64,000 bases of DNA, taken from assembly GCF_937616625.2 (NCBI RefSeq), contig NC_065577.1, forward strand, positions 26,177,501 to 26,241,500, given 5' to 3'. Positions 35,925 to 48,249 of the stretch are shown one piece after another (position 1 is the first letter of the stretch; each line of letters starts with the position of its first letter). Both the position numbers and the translations under genes were made by a program. Source of the DNA: Mercurialis annua (taxonomy: Eukaryota; Streptophyta; Magnoliopsida; Malpighiales; Euphorbiaceae). The notes under the pieces are model-generated. The model was not told the DNA's origin and ran no database searches. It worked only from the letters and a program-made list of their open reading frames with translations.

Positions 35925-36903
35925 AAGCACGTTCCATCGGATCTATATTTGTTTTAGAATCAAACATATATATGCAATATTATTTAAAATAACAATTGAA
36001 GTAATAAAACACTTATAAACTAATATTAAAAAGTAATATGCAAACTCACAATCGATCGCTAAATCCAAAATAATATTCCCGTAAAACTGTTGTAGTTCTG
36101 ACCCGAGATTCTCAAACTCGTCGGATCTAAATATAAAATTATTCGTTAATAATTGTAACATCAAACTTATTTCTAAAGTTAACTCTTAGACTCTGAATAC
36201 TATTAAACAACACATAACTTAAGCTTTTATTCTCTTTTTTGAAAATTAGTCAATCAATTATCGAATTGAACTTCGGCTATTAAGATACTTATATCAAATA
36301 ATATTTCTGTCACGACCCATCTTCATGAATCGCGACCGGCGCTAGGGTATGGGCAATGTAGTACCAAAACCCGTAGCTAGCCTTTCATTTAACATAATAA
36401 TACATAAACCTGCAGAAAACCAATGCTCAGGGGAAACCGATAGTTCAGCCTAAATCTAGCAGTTATAATATTCAACAATTAAAATAACATGCTTTCCAAT
36501 AGTAATCTTAATTCGGTTAAACATAAATAATTCTAAATAGTGTTATAACATGCCAAAGCAAAAATAATCCAGTCGGACCAATCCGACAACAACTAAAATA
36601 AAATAAAGACGTCTAGTCAACTACTGCGGTCTACGAATAAAATAGTTTGACAGTTTATCAAAAATAAATGGAACCTCCGAGGAAAAGTAAATGTGGAGAT
36701 CACTAGACTCTCCCAGATCATAACCCTGGCAAAAATTGGGAAAACAACGGGGTCAGATATACTGAGATGAGTTTATACCACTATCTACATTTATTAAGTG
36801 GAAAACCTTTTAAAACTGTTTAAAACATTTAATAACGATATTACGAATAATAGTTGGAACCCTAATCCACAATTCTAAAGAAATAACATAATCCAATAGG
36901 TTT

Positions 36904-37023
36904 GGTCCCGAGAGCTGAGCTACACCGAGTTACCACTGACCACACTTATACCAGAGTCCCGAGAGCTGAGCTACACCGAGTTACTCTACTTGGTCCCGAG
37001 AGCTATGCTCACACCGAGTTACC
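36904..37023. repeat. three 'gtcccgagagctgagctaca' units in LTR G
   Basis: Units end in 'ccgagttac'. H has the same three (41652-41771). They correspond to 'cccgagatagttcaaccgag' units in E and degenerate ones in A, D and P. Confidence 0.85.
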
Positions 37024-37058
37024 ACATTACCATAATTACCTTACCCAGATCATTACCG

Positions 37059-37090
37059 GTGCGCACGCAGTCCTAATGATGCCCATTAGG
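37059..37090 (-). other. paired-dyad module, copy in LTR G (compensated form)
   Basis: GTGCGCAC (37059-37066) replaces GTGATCAC; arms CCTAATG (37072-37078) / CATTAGG (37084-37090) replace CCTATTG / CAATAGG. Both remain perfect dyads. Confidence 0.8.
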
Positions 37091-37726
37091 TAGCATGTTC
37101 CAACTAGAAGCCATAATATAAAAACAGTTCGAAATATACGTACAGTATATATATTCCTTATTAAAATAAAAATTTACTTAATAAAGCGGTAAATAGTAAG
37201 TACAAACTCACTGCTTGCTAATCCACGTGAATACCGGCAAGCAACTAATCCTGGTTCGCCTCTAAAGCACAAACAGTAGACGGGTCTAGACAAATAAAAT
37301 AATTATTAAAACAGACCCTAACTCTAGAGAGTATTAGACACCACATAGGACTAGCACAATTAACACGTCGGAAATAAACAAGCCAAAACACAAAAAAATA
37401 CCCATAAGGTAATAAAGCCCAATTAATACAAGTCTATTGAGTTCTCGCTTAAAATTCAATTTATAAATATTATTTAATAATATTTAAATAATAGTTAATT
37501 TTCAAATATTGGGTTAGCCGAGTTACCAATAACTACCAAGCTAACCCCACTTGTCGGGTGACCCAAGTCTAACCCGATTCCAAACGTTTATCAAATATAA
37601 ACTCAAGTTTATATTTAGAAAACAATTCAATAAAATAATAATCCATTTTAAAAGCGGAACTCAATAACTCAATTCCAAGTAACCCAAGTTACACCACAAA
37701 AATCTAACCATTTTAGGTTTATAAAA

Positions 37727-37805
37727 GTTTAGGGACTAAATTGTACTTTAGCCAATTAGGGACTAAACTGTACTTTTTCCAATTAGGGACTAAATTGAAT
37801 TTTAG
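37727..37805. repeat. three short tandem units in LTR G
   Basis: 'agggactaaattgtacttta' units of about 38 bp. H has two. LTRs A and B contain the inverted form 'aaagtccattttagtccct'. Confidence 0.75.
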
Positions 37806-38819
37806 CCAATTTGATATCCGAAATCAAATTAATTGCTTTTGTTTATAATTAAAACCAAATATAAATTTATTAACCAAAAACTTAATTAAATAAGTTTTAA
37901 AAACGTTTAGGGACTAAGTTGTAATTTAACCAATTTATACCAAATCGAAATTCGAAATTTAAATATAATTACCGGAGTAATTGTATTAGCTTAAATTATA
38001 AATAACTATCGTTTAAACATTTAATTTATAAATCAAATAAATTCCAAGTATTTAAGTAAAGTTTAACTCTAAGAATTTATTTGTTTTAAACAAAATAGTT
38101 TGATAACCATAATGGCTAATTAGCCATCCCTTTCCTTTAAACAAAACTCTCCCCGCCATGTTACTGAACCAATTTACAGAACCTTAGCAAACCAAACTAA
38201 CATTTTCCTCCACCTAACTATTACCCATCAAACCTTAATCCTAATCATACAAGACATCAACAAGGCATAAGGTTGTAGCAATACAAACAAGAAATGGCAT
38301 CAACATGGATTTATAATTCGACAACGATGAATCGATTCATGCAACGATAGTCATACGAAGGTTTAACACCATGGCACAACACAAATCAACTAAAATCGAT
38401 GACCCAACAATCAAGATGTTAAATAACAATCATAAAGAACTAAGGCTTGCTCAAGAACATCGGCAGTGGCTAAAATAGGAAACATAAACAAACTTGCGTA
38501 CCAAAGCGATGGAACGGCGGCGATTGAAACGAGATCGGCGGCACACCGATTTGCAAAAAATGAGATAGGGAAACGTAGAGATTCGAGTCCACAATCTCTG
38601 GGATCAAACGATTCTGATTTCGATCAAGAAACGATGGAGAACGATAAGAATTACGTAATGTCGTTCAAAACGTTTAACTGAAATCAAATGGAATAAGAAG
38701 CTTACCGGAACAGCGACCTTTGGAGGACGATAACTATTTCGTTTCTCAGCAAACGAGCAAGAAGAAAACGGCTAGGGTTAAAGGGAAGTGTGATGTAGGT
38801 TTTTCGTTTAGAAGTCGAC

Positions 38820-38832
38820 TTTAAATATCGAG
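38820..38832 (-). promoter_or_regulatory. TATA-like box of LTR G
   Basis: Minus strand CGATATTTAAAGT, 65 bp downstream of the palindrome cassette and about 320 bp upstream of a donor-like site GTACGC (38501). H has the same spacing (43565 and 43245). Confidence 0.4.
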
Positions 38833-38893
38833 AGGAGATGGGTCGAAACTGAGTGCGAAGTGGGCTTGACGGAAGGGTCGAAGGGGCTATTGT

Positions 38894-39013
38894 GTTCTCG
38901 AACGAGAACAACCCATTTGGGCTTCGCTCTCGTTCGAGAACCCCTGGTCTCTTACGAGACCAGGCCTGCAATCCATGATTCTCGTTCGAGAATCATAATT
39001 CTTGAACGGGAAT
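38894..39013 (-). other. five-unit palindrome cassette of LTR G
   Basis: Units: GTTCTCG-AA-CGAGAAC (38894), CTCTCG-TT-CGAGAAC (38927), CCTGGTCTC/GAGACCAGG (38943), ATTCTCG-TT-CGAGAAT (38978), ATTCTTG-AA-CGGGAAT (38998). It lies in U3, just upstream of the TATA-like box. Confidence 0.85.
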
Positions 39014-39188
39014 CCACAATTTCCTTTTTTTCTTTTTAATTAAAAAAAATGATTGAACCAATGAAATCAACCCCAATCCGAACAAACTCGAATCAAACCG
39101 CTATCATCTAAGTTACTTCAAAACGACCAGAAAATTGTCGGAAATTACAAAAAAAATAAATTAAAATTTTACGGGATATTACAATTTC

Positions 39189-41056
39189 ACAATCAAATCT
39201 CGTAACTTATTACAATAAATACAAACTTAATTTACGTTCAATCCATTAAGTTTCTAAGGGCCGTGATGTATCAAGCATAGATTCTCTACAAATTTAGTAT
39301 ACTCAACTCAGTTAACCCTCGACAAAAAAAACTCAGTTAACCCTTAATGGCAAGTAATTTCGAATTTGATTATATGGACTCTTAATTTTCAATCCATATG
39401 GCCATGCCATATTACAACAATCACCAAAGATTAGAATTAACTAGTCTTAAGCATTCAAACTACTAAGGCTATGGCTAAGCCAATCATATTAGTAAGATAT
39501 TAACTAATGATCAAACTTATACCAAAATACTTTCCTAAAAGGCATGAAGCTAGAGCTCAAATTCTTATACACATTTTTAACAAGCTCTAGACCTTTCTTA
39601 AGGGTACTTTTCCAATAAAACTTAATAAACTAGTTATTCATTTTGGATGGTACCTACAACTGACAAACTAGTTATGCATTAATTAGAATTACCATCTTCA
39701 TCATAGAGCTCCATAGCTAAAAATTATTCACAATAACTTATCAAAATTCAAACGTTAACCAAAAACTTCAATCAAAGCTAAATCAATCCAATACGACAAG
39801 AATAACCAAGAATCCTTACATAATCTTTAATTTCTTCAAGAATCAGTTGATAGATTTGATAATTGCTTCGTGAATTCACCAATCGATTTGAACCCGCCGT
39901 CGGCTACTCTCAACGCTTGAAGATTCAAAACTACCCGCTTGAAACTTGATGGGTAAGGACGATGAATTCAGTTTTTTTACTTAATTCGGTGAAGAAATGA
40001 AGCTTAAATAAATATTGATAATCCTAGGGTTTTCTCTGTTGAACTAGGGAAACAAGAAGGAGAAGAAGAAAGAAAATGGGGAAAGTGGGTTTATTGTTCT
40101 CGTTTTTGTTTCTTAAATCCACCACTTTGTTTTTTTTTTATCTTTAATTTGTTAAAAGTCTAAAGCAACCCCTTAACTTAAACCACTAATTCAATTAGAA
40201 CGAAGGATCACTTTACCCCCTCAACTTGGCACAAAGTATTAAAAACGACCAAATTAACAAAACATGATCACTTTTACCCTGAATTTGTCAAAAATGGTAC
40301 AAATCCACCTCTACCCACTCTCACCTAGGAGAGTGAGATACACTATCCGGTTTTAATGGTTTTCCAAGGTGGTTTTTAATGGAGAAAGGATTAAAATGGT
40401 CCTAATTATTTTTAAACATTGTAAATTAATACCTAATAATTTAAAAAAACAAAAATTAATCCCTTTAATTTAAAATTTTATATAACAAATTAACCCTCAA
40501 AATTCATAAATACAACAAATTAACCCCCACACGTAATGTTCTGATTTATTTGAGCCACTTACAGGCGAATATGCAGAAATTTAAACTTGGAAATATTTAG
40601 AAAACACTCTGAAATTTCCGTACCAACAAATGGAACTTAATTTGGAGCTATATAGCTTGCGATATTGCCTTCGCAATATGACTGTTCTGCAGCGCAATAT
40701 TTCCAGCAATATCGTCAAACTAGTTCGTAGTTCTTGACTCGTAACTTTTAGTTCGTCGAGACTTAAGACCCTATCGACATTATATTCTGATACCCACTTA
40801 GTCCAGCCCTTATACACATCTTTGAATACTTATAATTCATGCATTAGACACAACCAAGTTCATCTAAGCACAACTTAAACACTTAGCCGAATCAAAACCA
40901 ACATTTGAATCCAAACTTCATCATTCAATCTTACTTAACTCAATGGCATTCTAATTCAGCCCTAACAATCATGAATCAAGCATAAACTTAACACTTGAAC
41001 TTCATCTTCATCAAGAATACCTAGGGCCGAATGCCCTCTAATTATTGCATGCCAAA
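39189..41056 (-). repeat. middle part of LTR F between G and H
   Basis: AT-rich, with no gene. Contains a dyad pair ATATTGC-CTTC-GCAATAT (40662-40679) followed by further 'gcaatat' copies to 40717, and a short palindrome ACTCTC/GAGAGT near 40320. Confidence 0.6.
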
Positions 41057-41806
41057 TGTCACGACCCATTTTCATGAATCGCGACCGGCGCTAGGGTATG
41101 GGTAATGTAGTACCGAAACCCGTAGCTAGCCTATCATTTAACACATAAATACATAAACCTGCAGAAAACCAATGCTCGGGGGCAACCGAGACTTCAGCCT
41201 AAATCTAGCAGATATAATATTCAACAGATAATATAACATGCTTATCCAATTCTGAGTCTAAAAATAGGCATAACATAAATAATCCGAAATAACTACATAA
41301 CATGCCAGAGCAATATAACTAGTCAGATCAATCCGACAAACAACTGTAATAATAATAAGACGTCTAGTCAACTACTGCGGTCTAAGAATAAAATAGTTTG
41401 ACAGTTTATCAAAATAAATGGAACCTCCGAGGAAAAGTAAATACGGAGATCACCGGACTCTCTCAGATCATAACCCTGGGAAAAATTGGGAAAACAACGG
41501 GGTCAGATATACTGAGATGAGTTCATACCACTATTTACATTTATTAAGTGGAAAACCTTTAAAACGTTTAAAACATTTAACAACGATATTACAGATAATA
41601 GTTGGAACCCTAATCCACAATTCTAAATAATAATCATAATCCAATAGGTCTGGTCCCGAGAGCTGAGCTACACCGAGTTACCACTGACCACACTTATACC
41701 AGAGTCCCGAGAGCTGAGCTACACCGAGTTACTCTACCTGGTCCCGAGAGCTATGCTCACACCGAGTTACCACATTTCCATATATACCTTACCCAGATCA
41801 ATACCG

Positions 41807-41838
41807 GTGCGCACGCAGTCCTAATGATGCCCATTAGG
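41807..41838 (-). other. paired-dyad module, copy in LTR H (compensated form)
   Basis: GTGCGCAC (41807-41814); CCTAATG (41820-41826) / CATTAGG (41832-41838), as in G. Confidence 0.8.
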
Positions 41839-43637
41839 TAGCATGTTCCAACTAAGAGCCATAATAAAAAAAACAGTTCGAAATATACGTACAGTATATA
41901 TATTTAATATTAAAATAACAATTTACTTAATAAAGCGGTAAATAGTAAATACAAACTCACTGCTTGCTAATCCGCGTGAAATACCGGCAAGCAACTAACT
42001 CTGGTTCGCCTCTGAAGCACGAACAGTAGACGAGTCTAGACAAATAAAATAATTATTAAAATCAGACCCTAACTCTAAAGAGTACTAGACACCATAAAGG
42101 ACTAGCACAAATGACATGTCGGAATAAACAATCCAAAGCACACACAATTAATACCCATTAGGTAATAAAGCCCAATTAATATAAGTCTATTGAGTTCTTA
42201 CTTTAAAATCCAATTTATAAATATTATTTAATAACTTAAATAATAAATAATTACAAATAGTGGGTTTGCCGAGTTACCAATAACTACCAAGCTAACCTCA
42301 CTTGTCGGATGACCCAAGTCTAATCCGACTCAAAACGTTTATCAAATATAAACCCGAGTTTATATTTATAAAACAATTTAACAAAATATTAATCTATTTT
42401 AAAAGCGGAACTCAATAACTTCAATTCTAAGTAACCCAAGTTACAAATCAAAAACTTAACATTTTAAGTTAATAAAAGTTTAGGGACTAAATTGTACTTT
42501 AGCCAATTAGGGACTAAACGATACTTTTGCCAATTTGATACCCGAAATCAAATTAATAACTTTTGTTTATAATTACTACCAAATATAACGTTAATAACCA
42601 AAAACTTAATTAAATAAGTTTTAAAAACAATTAGGGGCTAAATTATTATTTAACCAATTTTAGGCGAATTTGATATTCTTAATTAAATCAAATTACCCGA
42701 GTAATTATATTAGTTTAGATTTTTAAAATAATTATCGTTTCCGTGATGTCAAATTGAAACAATACAAAATTTATAATCAAAACAAATCAATTGGTAAAAC
42801 TTTAGTTGAGGGACTTCATCCCTTTCATCAAAACAAAATGGGTGACTATTATGGTTATTAAACCATCTTCTCTGTTTTCAAAACAGCAAGGTCCGCCAGA
42901 TTTCAAATCAAAAAAAATTAAAAAAACTTAGCCCTTCAACCATGGAGTTTGCTGGATCATAAAACTCATCAAAACAAGACTTAACTAACATTAACATCCT
43001 CATAAGACACAACTTAATTAATAAACCAAACCCCATAACATAGAAGTAGACACCAAGGAGGATCGGCATCCACACCGGACGACGATGAACGTACAGAAAT
43101 CAACACATCGGCAACACAACTTAGATGAATCAGATAGCCAATTCTATTAACTAAGAATGCTAACAAACATCATAAAGATCTCATAACTTTGGCTCATGAA
43201 CATCGGCATAAACATTTGAATAGAAACAGAAAACAAACTTGCGTACCAAAGCGATGGAACGGCGGCGATTGAAACGAGATCGGCGGCGTACCGTTCAGCG
43301 AAATTGAGGTAGGGAAACGTAGATACGTGAGTCTAGATCGTCTGGAATCAAACGGTTCTGATTTCGATAAAGAAACGAGAGAGAACGAACCAAATTACGT
43401 AATGTCGTTCAAGAACAAAATCTGGAAATCAAAGAATCAGAAAACTTACCGAACAGCGATCTTTGGAAGATGATAACAGCTTCGATATTCAGTGAAATGA
43501 CAAGAGGAACACGGCTAGGGTTTCAGTGATGAGTGGTGAAGATTTTCTGTTTAGAAGTCGAGCTGATATAACGAGTGGAAGCGGGCCGTAAACGAGGTCG
43601 AAAAGGGCCACACGAAGGGGTCCTAAGGGCTGCTATG

Positions 43638-43757
43638 ATTCCCGAACGGGAATGGCTTTTCAGCCCAAGACTCCCGTTCGGGAATGCCTGGTCTCGAACG
43701 AGACCAGGCCCAAAAAAGGAGATTCCCGTTCGGGAATTCCAATTCCCGAACGGGAAT
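43638..43757 (-). other. five-unit palindrome cassette of LTR H
   Basis: ATTCCCG-AA-CGGGAAT (43638), CTCCCG-TT-CGGGAAT (43671), CCTGGTCTCG-AA-CGAGACCAGG arms (43687-43708), ATTCCCG-TT-CGGGAAT (43722), ATTCCCG-AA-CGGGAAT (43742). The last two form one 17-bp perfect inverted repeat around CC (43722-43757). Confidence 0.88.
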
Positions 43758-44761
43758 GAATGAATTCTTTATTTTTTTTTTTACTTTTGATTTAAATAAA
43801 TAATTGGTTAAACCAATAAATCACACCCAAACCAAACAACTCGAACCAAGCCACTAATATCGAGATTACTTCAAAACGACCGGGAAAAATGTCGGAATTT
43901 AAATGTAAAAAAAATGTAAAATTTTACGGGATATTACACCAAATTACAAACATCACAACACATATTCTAGTTTAAACACTTAGGCAACTCATCAAACACC
44001 TTATGCTCATGAATATTGCCAATAAATTTATTATGCTAGACAATCACTCAAACACATCAATCAAAGGCTTATAAATTTCGGAAATTCCATACCCTTGATG
44101 ACTCCTCAAAGCCGAATGATCTTAGCCTCGAAATCATCATGACAATCCTTCTCACATGCTTAAGAACACAACACCTAATCATTTAAACAAAATCCATAAT
44201 TTTAGCTTAAGAACCTTAAGATTTCTTTCATCAATTCATTACAAACTAACCATAGTGACTATAAATTACTCACCTCAAGTTTATCACCTTAGCTGTAGGA
44301 GTAATTTGCTTCAAGAATTAATGAACTTGGTGAAAGAATCATGAGCTTGCATTCCATGGTAGAGGGGCACGGATTTCTCCTAAAAGAAATGGAGAAGGAG
44401 AGCTAATTTTGCTTCTTTAAGCAAATGAAGAAAGAAACCCCTTAAGTAATAACTTAATGGCTAAAATCCCACTTTGACTCAAAGTGGCTAAAAGCTTACT
44501 TTAGCTCAAAATGGTTAATTCTTACATAAACTCAAATTTCCAATTAACCGTCATGCTAAACTCTCGCAAATCCTTTTCCGATAAATTCTTATTTATTAAA
44601 ATAATAATTATCTTTTCTTTAGACTATTATTATTTTAAAGTCCATATTTTTTTAATTTCTTATATCGGTATCCATTCCCGACTTACTTGGTCCAATTTAC
44701 AAAATTTTAGAATTCGTAGCACAATCCGATACTTGATATTTTTAGAGTTATTAGAACTTAT

Positions 44762-45087
44762 GACAATGGTATATGTAGTATTCTCATGATGGGTTATCCA
44801 GTGCTTCATTTCTTAAATGGCACCTATGATTTGACGTAATACTCATATACATGATTAGTAAGAGATAATCATCAGGCAACATCATACTAGTCTTAATGTA
44901 CTATTAAGACTAGGGATAGTTTGAATATAATTCTTTATAAATCCTAAGGGTTTTACTATCAAGTCACATACTTGATGACGTTAAGAAGAATTAACATATA
45001 ATGATAATAAAATTGGTAACTAATAAATAACAAAAGATAAAGTCAATGCATGGTCAGACATGATTGACCTAGTGCATATCACTAACA
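44762..45087 (-). repeat. 3' LTR of copia element R, proximal part
   Basis: On the minus strand it starts TGTTAGTGATATGC directly after the purine-rich AAGTGAGAGAT (45088-45098). Together with 33852-35049 it gives an LTR of about 1.5 kb. Confidence 0.75.
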
Positions 45088-45092
45088 ATCTC

Positions 45093-45764
45093 TCACTTGC
45101 ATTGGGCCCAATCTACAGTAAATCTAATACCCATGGACCCAGTATGACTCTCATGTTTTGGATATGGAAGAGCCTTAGTTAGCGGATCAACAACATTACC
45201 ATTTGACGAAACTTTGCATATCTTCACGTCTCCTCTCTCAATGATTTCTCGAATTAGATGATAACGCCTAAGTATGTGTTTAGATCGCTGATGTGATCTT
45301 GGCTCTTTTGCTTGCGTTATAGGTCCATTGTTATCACATAACAAGTTCACTGGATCAAATATACTAGCAACAACTCCTAATCCGGTTATAAACTTCTTGA
45401 TCCAAACAGCCTCCTTAGCTGCTTCTGTAGCAACTATATACTTAGCTTCGGTTGTAGAATCAGCAACTGTGTCTTTGTTTGAGCTTTCCCAGTTGAAAGC
45501 ACCTCTATTCAAACAAAACACATAATCTAAATGTGATTTAAAATCATCTATGTCAGTTAGGAAGATGGCGTCTGTGAAACCCTTTACAATATGCTCATCT
45601 TCTTGACCACTACATAGTAGGAAAGCATCCTTAGTTCTTCTCAAGTACTTAAGGATGTAAGTAACTGCTGCCCAGTGACTTTCACATGGATTTGACTGGT
45701 ATTTGCTCGTTGTACTCAAAGAATACGAGACATCAATAGCAAAAGTATATGGAATCTTACTCAT
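45093..45764 (-). pseudogene. copia RNase H region of element R
   Basis: 223-codon frame with typical copia RNase H features: WAAVTYILKYLRRTKD near the start (connection region), GFTDAIF, then DSTTEAKYIVATEAAKEAVW and HQRSKHILRRYHLIRE, ending DPLTKALP. These are the degradation domain and C-terminus of the Ty1/copia polyprotein. The frame is open here, but the upstream RT is split by a stop at about 45795, so no complete enzyme can be made. Confidence 0.9.
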
Positions 45765-45794
45765 GCGGTCTCCCTCATCCTGTGTCTTAGGACA

Positions 45795-46905
45795 CTAAGT
45801 CTTGTTGAGACTGATGCCATGTGACATTGAAAATAATCCTCTCTTAGAGTCTTGCATACTAAACTTGTTGAATGCCTTATCAACATAAGTGCTTTGACTT
45901 ATTCCAATGAGTCTTCTAGATCTATCTCTATAGATCTTGATGCCTAATATATAAGCAGCATCGCCCAAGTCTTTCATTGAAAAACAATCCCTAACCATGA
46001 TTTGACATTTTGTAGTATAGGGATATCATTTTCAATGAGTAGTATGTCATCAACATAAAGCACTAAGAAAACAATCGCGCTCCCATTAACCTTATTGTAT
46101 ACACAATGTTCATCTTTATTCTTGATGAATCCAAACTCTTTGATAGCTTCATCAAAACAAATATTCCAACTTTGAGAAGCTTGCTTTAATCCATATATGG
46201 ATGTTTGAAGCTTGCAAACCTTTCCAGAATTCTCCGGACTGGCAACACCCTCAAGTTCTATCATGTACACATCCTCAAGTAAGTTTTGTTAAGAAACGCC
46301 GTTTTGACATCCATTTGCCATATCTCATAGTCATAATATGAGACTATGGAAAGGAGAATCTGAATGGATCTGAGCATAGCAACTGGTGAAAAGGTTTCAT
46401 CATAGTCAATACTATGTATTTGTCTGAAACCTTTTGCATCTAGTCTTGCTTTGTAGGTATGCACATTGCCATCAATGTCATTCTTCATTTTGAAGACCCA
46501 TTTCCATCTAATGGTTTTTACACCATCCTTCAGGACAATCAAGGTCTGAACTTGATTATCATACATGGATTGCATTTTAAATCTCATGGCTTCAAGACAT
46601 TTTATTGATTCGGGAATTTTTATGGCCTCTTGATAGGATGTGGGTTCTTCTTGATCCATAATCATCACATCATTAAGTAATGAGAATCCATACCTCATAG
46701 GATTATGACGTGTCCTATCAGACCTCCTTTGGACTTGTGATACTTGTTTTGGTTCAACAATTGCATGTTGATTCATTTGAGGTTTCATACTTGGTACAAT
46801 GCTACTTTGTGGTTCTTGAATTTCTTCAAGTTGTACTGTAATCCCATTGGTTCCTTTGAAAATAAATTTTCTTTCCAAAAAGACACCTTTTCGAGCAACA
46901 AACAC
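45795..46905 (-). pseudogene. copia reverse transcriptase region of element R
   Basis: Three overlapping frames (46905-46261, 46270-45974, 45998-45795) cover one RT. Landmarks in order: RWKWVFKMK, YKARLDAKGFRQ, DYDETFSPVA, MDVKTAFLN, CKLQTSIYGLKQASQSWN, then the catalytic YVDD motif, then FSMKDLG and ILGIKIYRDRS. At least two frameshifts and a stop break it. The catalytic YVDD is kept, so decay is by indels rather than active-site loss. Confidence 0.92.
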
Positions 46906-47036
46906 TTTGTTCTCCTAAGCATTGTAGAAGTAATATCCCTTAGTTTCTTCAGGATATCGAACAAAAAGGCATTTGTCAGATTTGGGTGCTAATTTATCTG
47001 AAATTAGCCGCTTCACATAAGCTTGACATCTCCAAA

Positions 47037-47643
47037 TCATAAAAAAGACAAACTAGGAGTTTTTCTAGTCCATATCTTATATGGTGTCTTTTCAATTACC
47101 TTTGATGGACTATTCAAAATGAATGCGGCGGTTTGTAGAGCATAACCCCAAAATGATATTGGAAGATCAGTTTGACTCATTATTGATTGAAGTATATCCA
47201 ATAGAGTTTTATTTCTTCGTTCAGAAACACCATTCCATTGTGGCATTCCAAGGTGGTCTCAATTGAGAAATGATCCCACAATATCTTAGATGATCAACTA
47301 ATTCTTGGCTTGAATATTCACCACCTCTATCAGATCTTAGTCTTTTAATATTTTTACCAAGTTGATTTTGTACTTCATTTTTAAAGATTTTAAACTTTTT
47401 AGAAGATTCAGATTTATGTTTCATCAGATAGACAAAACAATATCTATTGAAATCATTAGTAAAAGTAATGAAGTACTGAAATCCACCTCTAACATTTGTA
47501 ATTAATGGACCACATACATCTGTATGTATAAGGCCAAGTAAGCTTTTAGCTCTTTCACCTTGTTCAATAAAAGGTGTTTTTGTCATTTTTTCCACTAGAC
47601 AAGATTCACATGTTTCAAATAATTCATAATCAAATGATTTCAA
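47037..47643 (-). pseudogene. copia integrase core of element R
   Basis: Two frames (47643-47221 and 47246-47037). Order: FETCESCLVEKMTK (second half of the HHCC zinc site), HTDVCGP (first catalytic Asp), SDRGGEY (second Asp), then after a frameshift NGVSERRNKTLLD (catalytic Glu). All three catalytic acidic residues remain. This enzyme inserts the cDNA into the chromosome. Confidence 0.9.
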
Positions 47644-48249
47644 AATTCCATCTCTTTGAAGATTTTAAATGCGTTTCTCATTTATATGGCCTATACGGAA
47701 ATGCTAGAGATAAGTAGCATTTAAATCATTTGAGTTAAACTTCTTATTATTGATGTTATGGATTAGTTTTTAATTAGTGTCTTCAACATTCAAAATATAA
47801 CGACCACTATTGCGTGGAGCATATCCATAAAGAATGTTATTATGCGAAATAATGCATTTATTATTGCTAATTATAAATTCAAAACCATCCTTGTCCAAAC
47901 AAGAAACAAAAATAATACTCCTACACATGGTAAGTACATAATAACAATTATTCAAATATAAAATAAGTTCACTAGGAAAAGATAACTCATAAGTCCCTAC
48001 AGCTAAAGCGGCAACTCTTGCTCCATTACCGACTCATAGGTCCACTTCGCCTTTGGTCAAACTTCTACTCTTATTGAGACCCTACACATTAGTACAAATG
48101 TGAAATCCAGATCCAGTATCTAATACCCATGAATCAGAAGTAGTGAGATTAATTTCTATAACATGAATACCTGAAGTGGTAGTCTCACTACCCTTGTTCT
48201 TCTTCAGATCATCCATATATTTCTTGCAATTCCTTTTCCAATGACCAGG
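47644..48249 (-). pseudogene. copia protease and pre-integrase region of element R, with 3' part of gag
   Basis: From 48249 the minus strand gives the His and last Cys of the gag zinc knuckle (GHWKRNC). The aspartic protease active site SWVLDTGSGF follows near 48110, then NNCYYVLTMC and YGYAPRNSGRYIL. The pre-integrase zinc region HFRIGHINEKR (His-His) lies near 47680, where the expected Trp of 'LWH' is a stop. Other stops also occur. Confidence 0.82.

Larger units (their letters stand above)
36308..39183 (-). repeat. solo LTR G, 2,876 bp, TSD ATTTC
   Basis: TGTCACGACC...GATATTACA with perfect 5-bp repeats ATTTC at 36303-36307 and 39184-39188. Sequence on both sides belongs to LTR F. It is closely similar to H throughout. 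A single LTR with its own TSD is the product of recombination between two LTRs of a once complete element. Confidence 0.92.
41057..43938 (-). repeat. solo LTR H, 2,882 bp, TSD CCAAA
   Basis: TGTCACGACC...GATATTACA with perfect repeats CCAAA at 41052-41056 and 43939-43943. It is a near copy of G, inserted independently 1.9 kb away in the same host LTR. Confidence 0.92.
35050..44756 (-). repeat. solo LTR F, 'TGTCACGACC' family, containing solo LTRs G and H
   Basis: Starts TGTCACGACCC and ends near TTATTAGAA (family end TTATTACA). Removing G and H with one TSD copy each leaves 3,939 bp. The flanking five bases ATTAT / CTTAT differ once, an aged TSD. The body runs 35050-36307, 39189-41056 and 43944-44756. 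It has a donor-like site TTGAG|GTGAGT (minus, 44268-44276) and a dyad near 40662. Confidence 0.75.

Noticed and set aside
38466..38681. 71-codon frame in LTR G
   Set aside because: Lies in the transcribed part of the LTR; H has a broken equivalent and no domain is recognisable.
36308..43938. G and H as the paired LTRs of one element with 39184-41056 as interior
   Set aside because: Each has its own distinct perfect TSD (ATTTC, CCAAA), and the sequence between belongs to LTR F.
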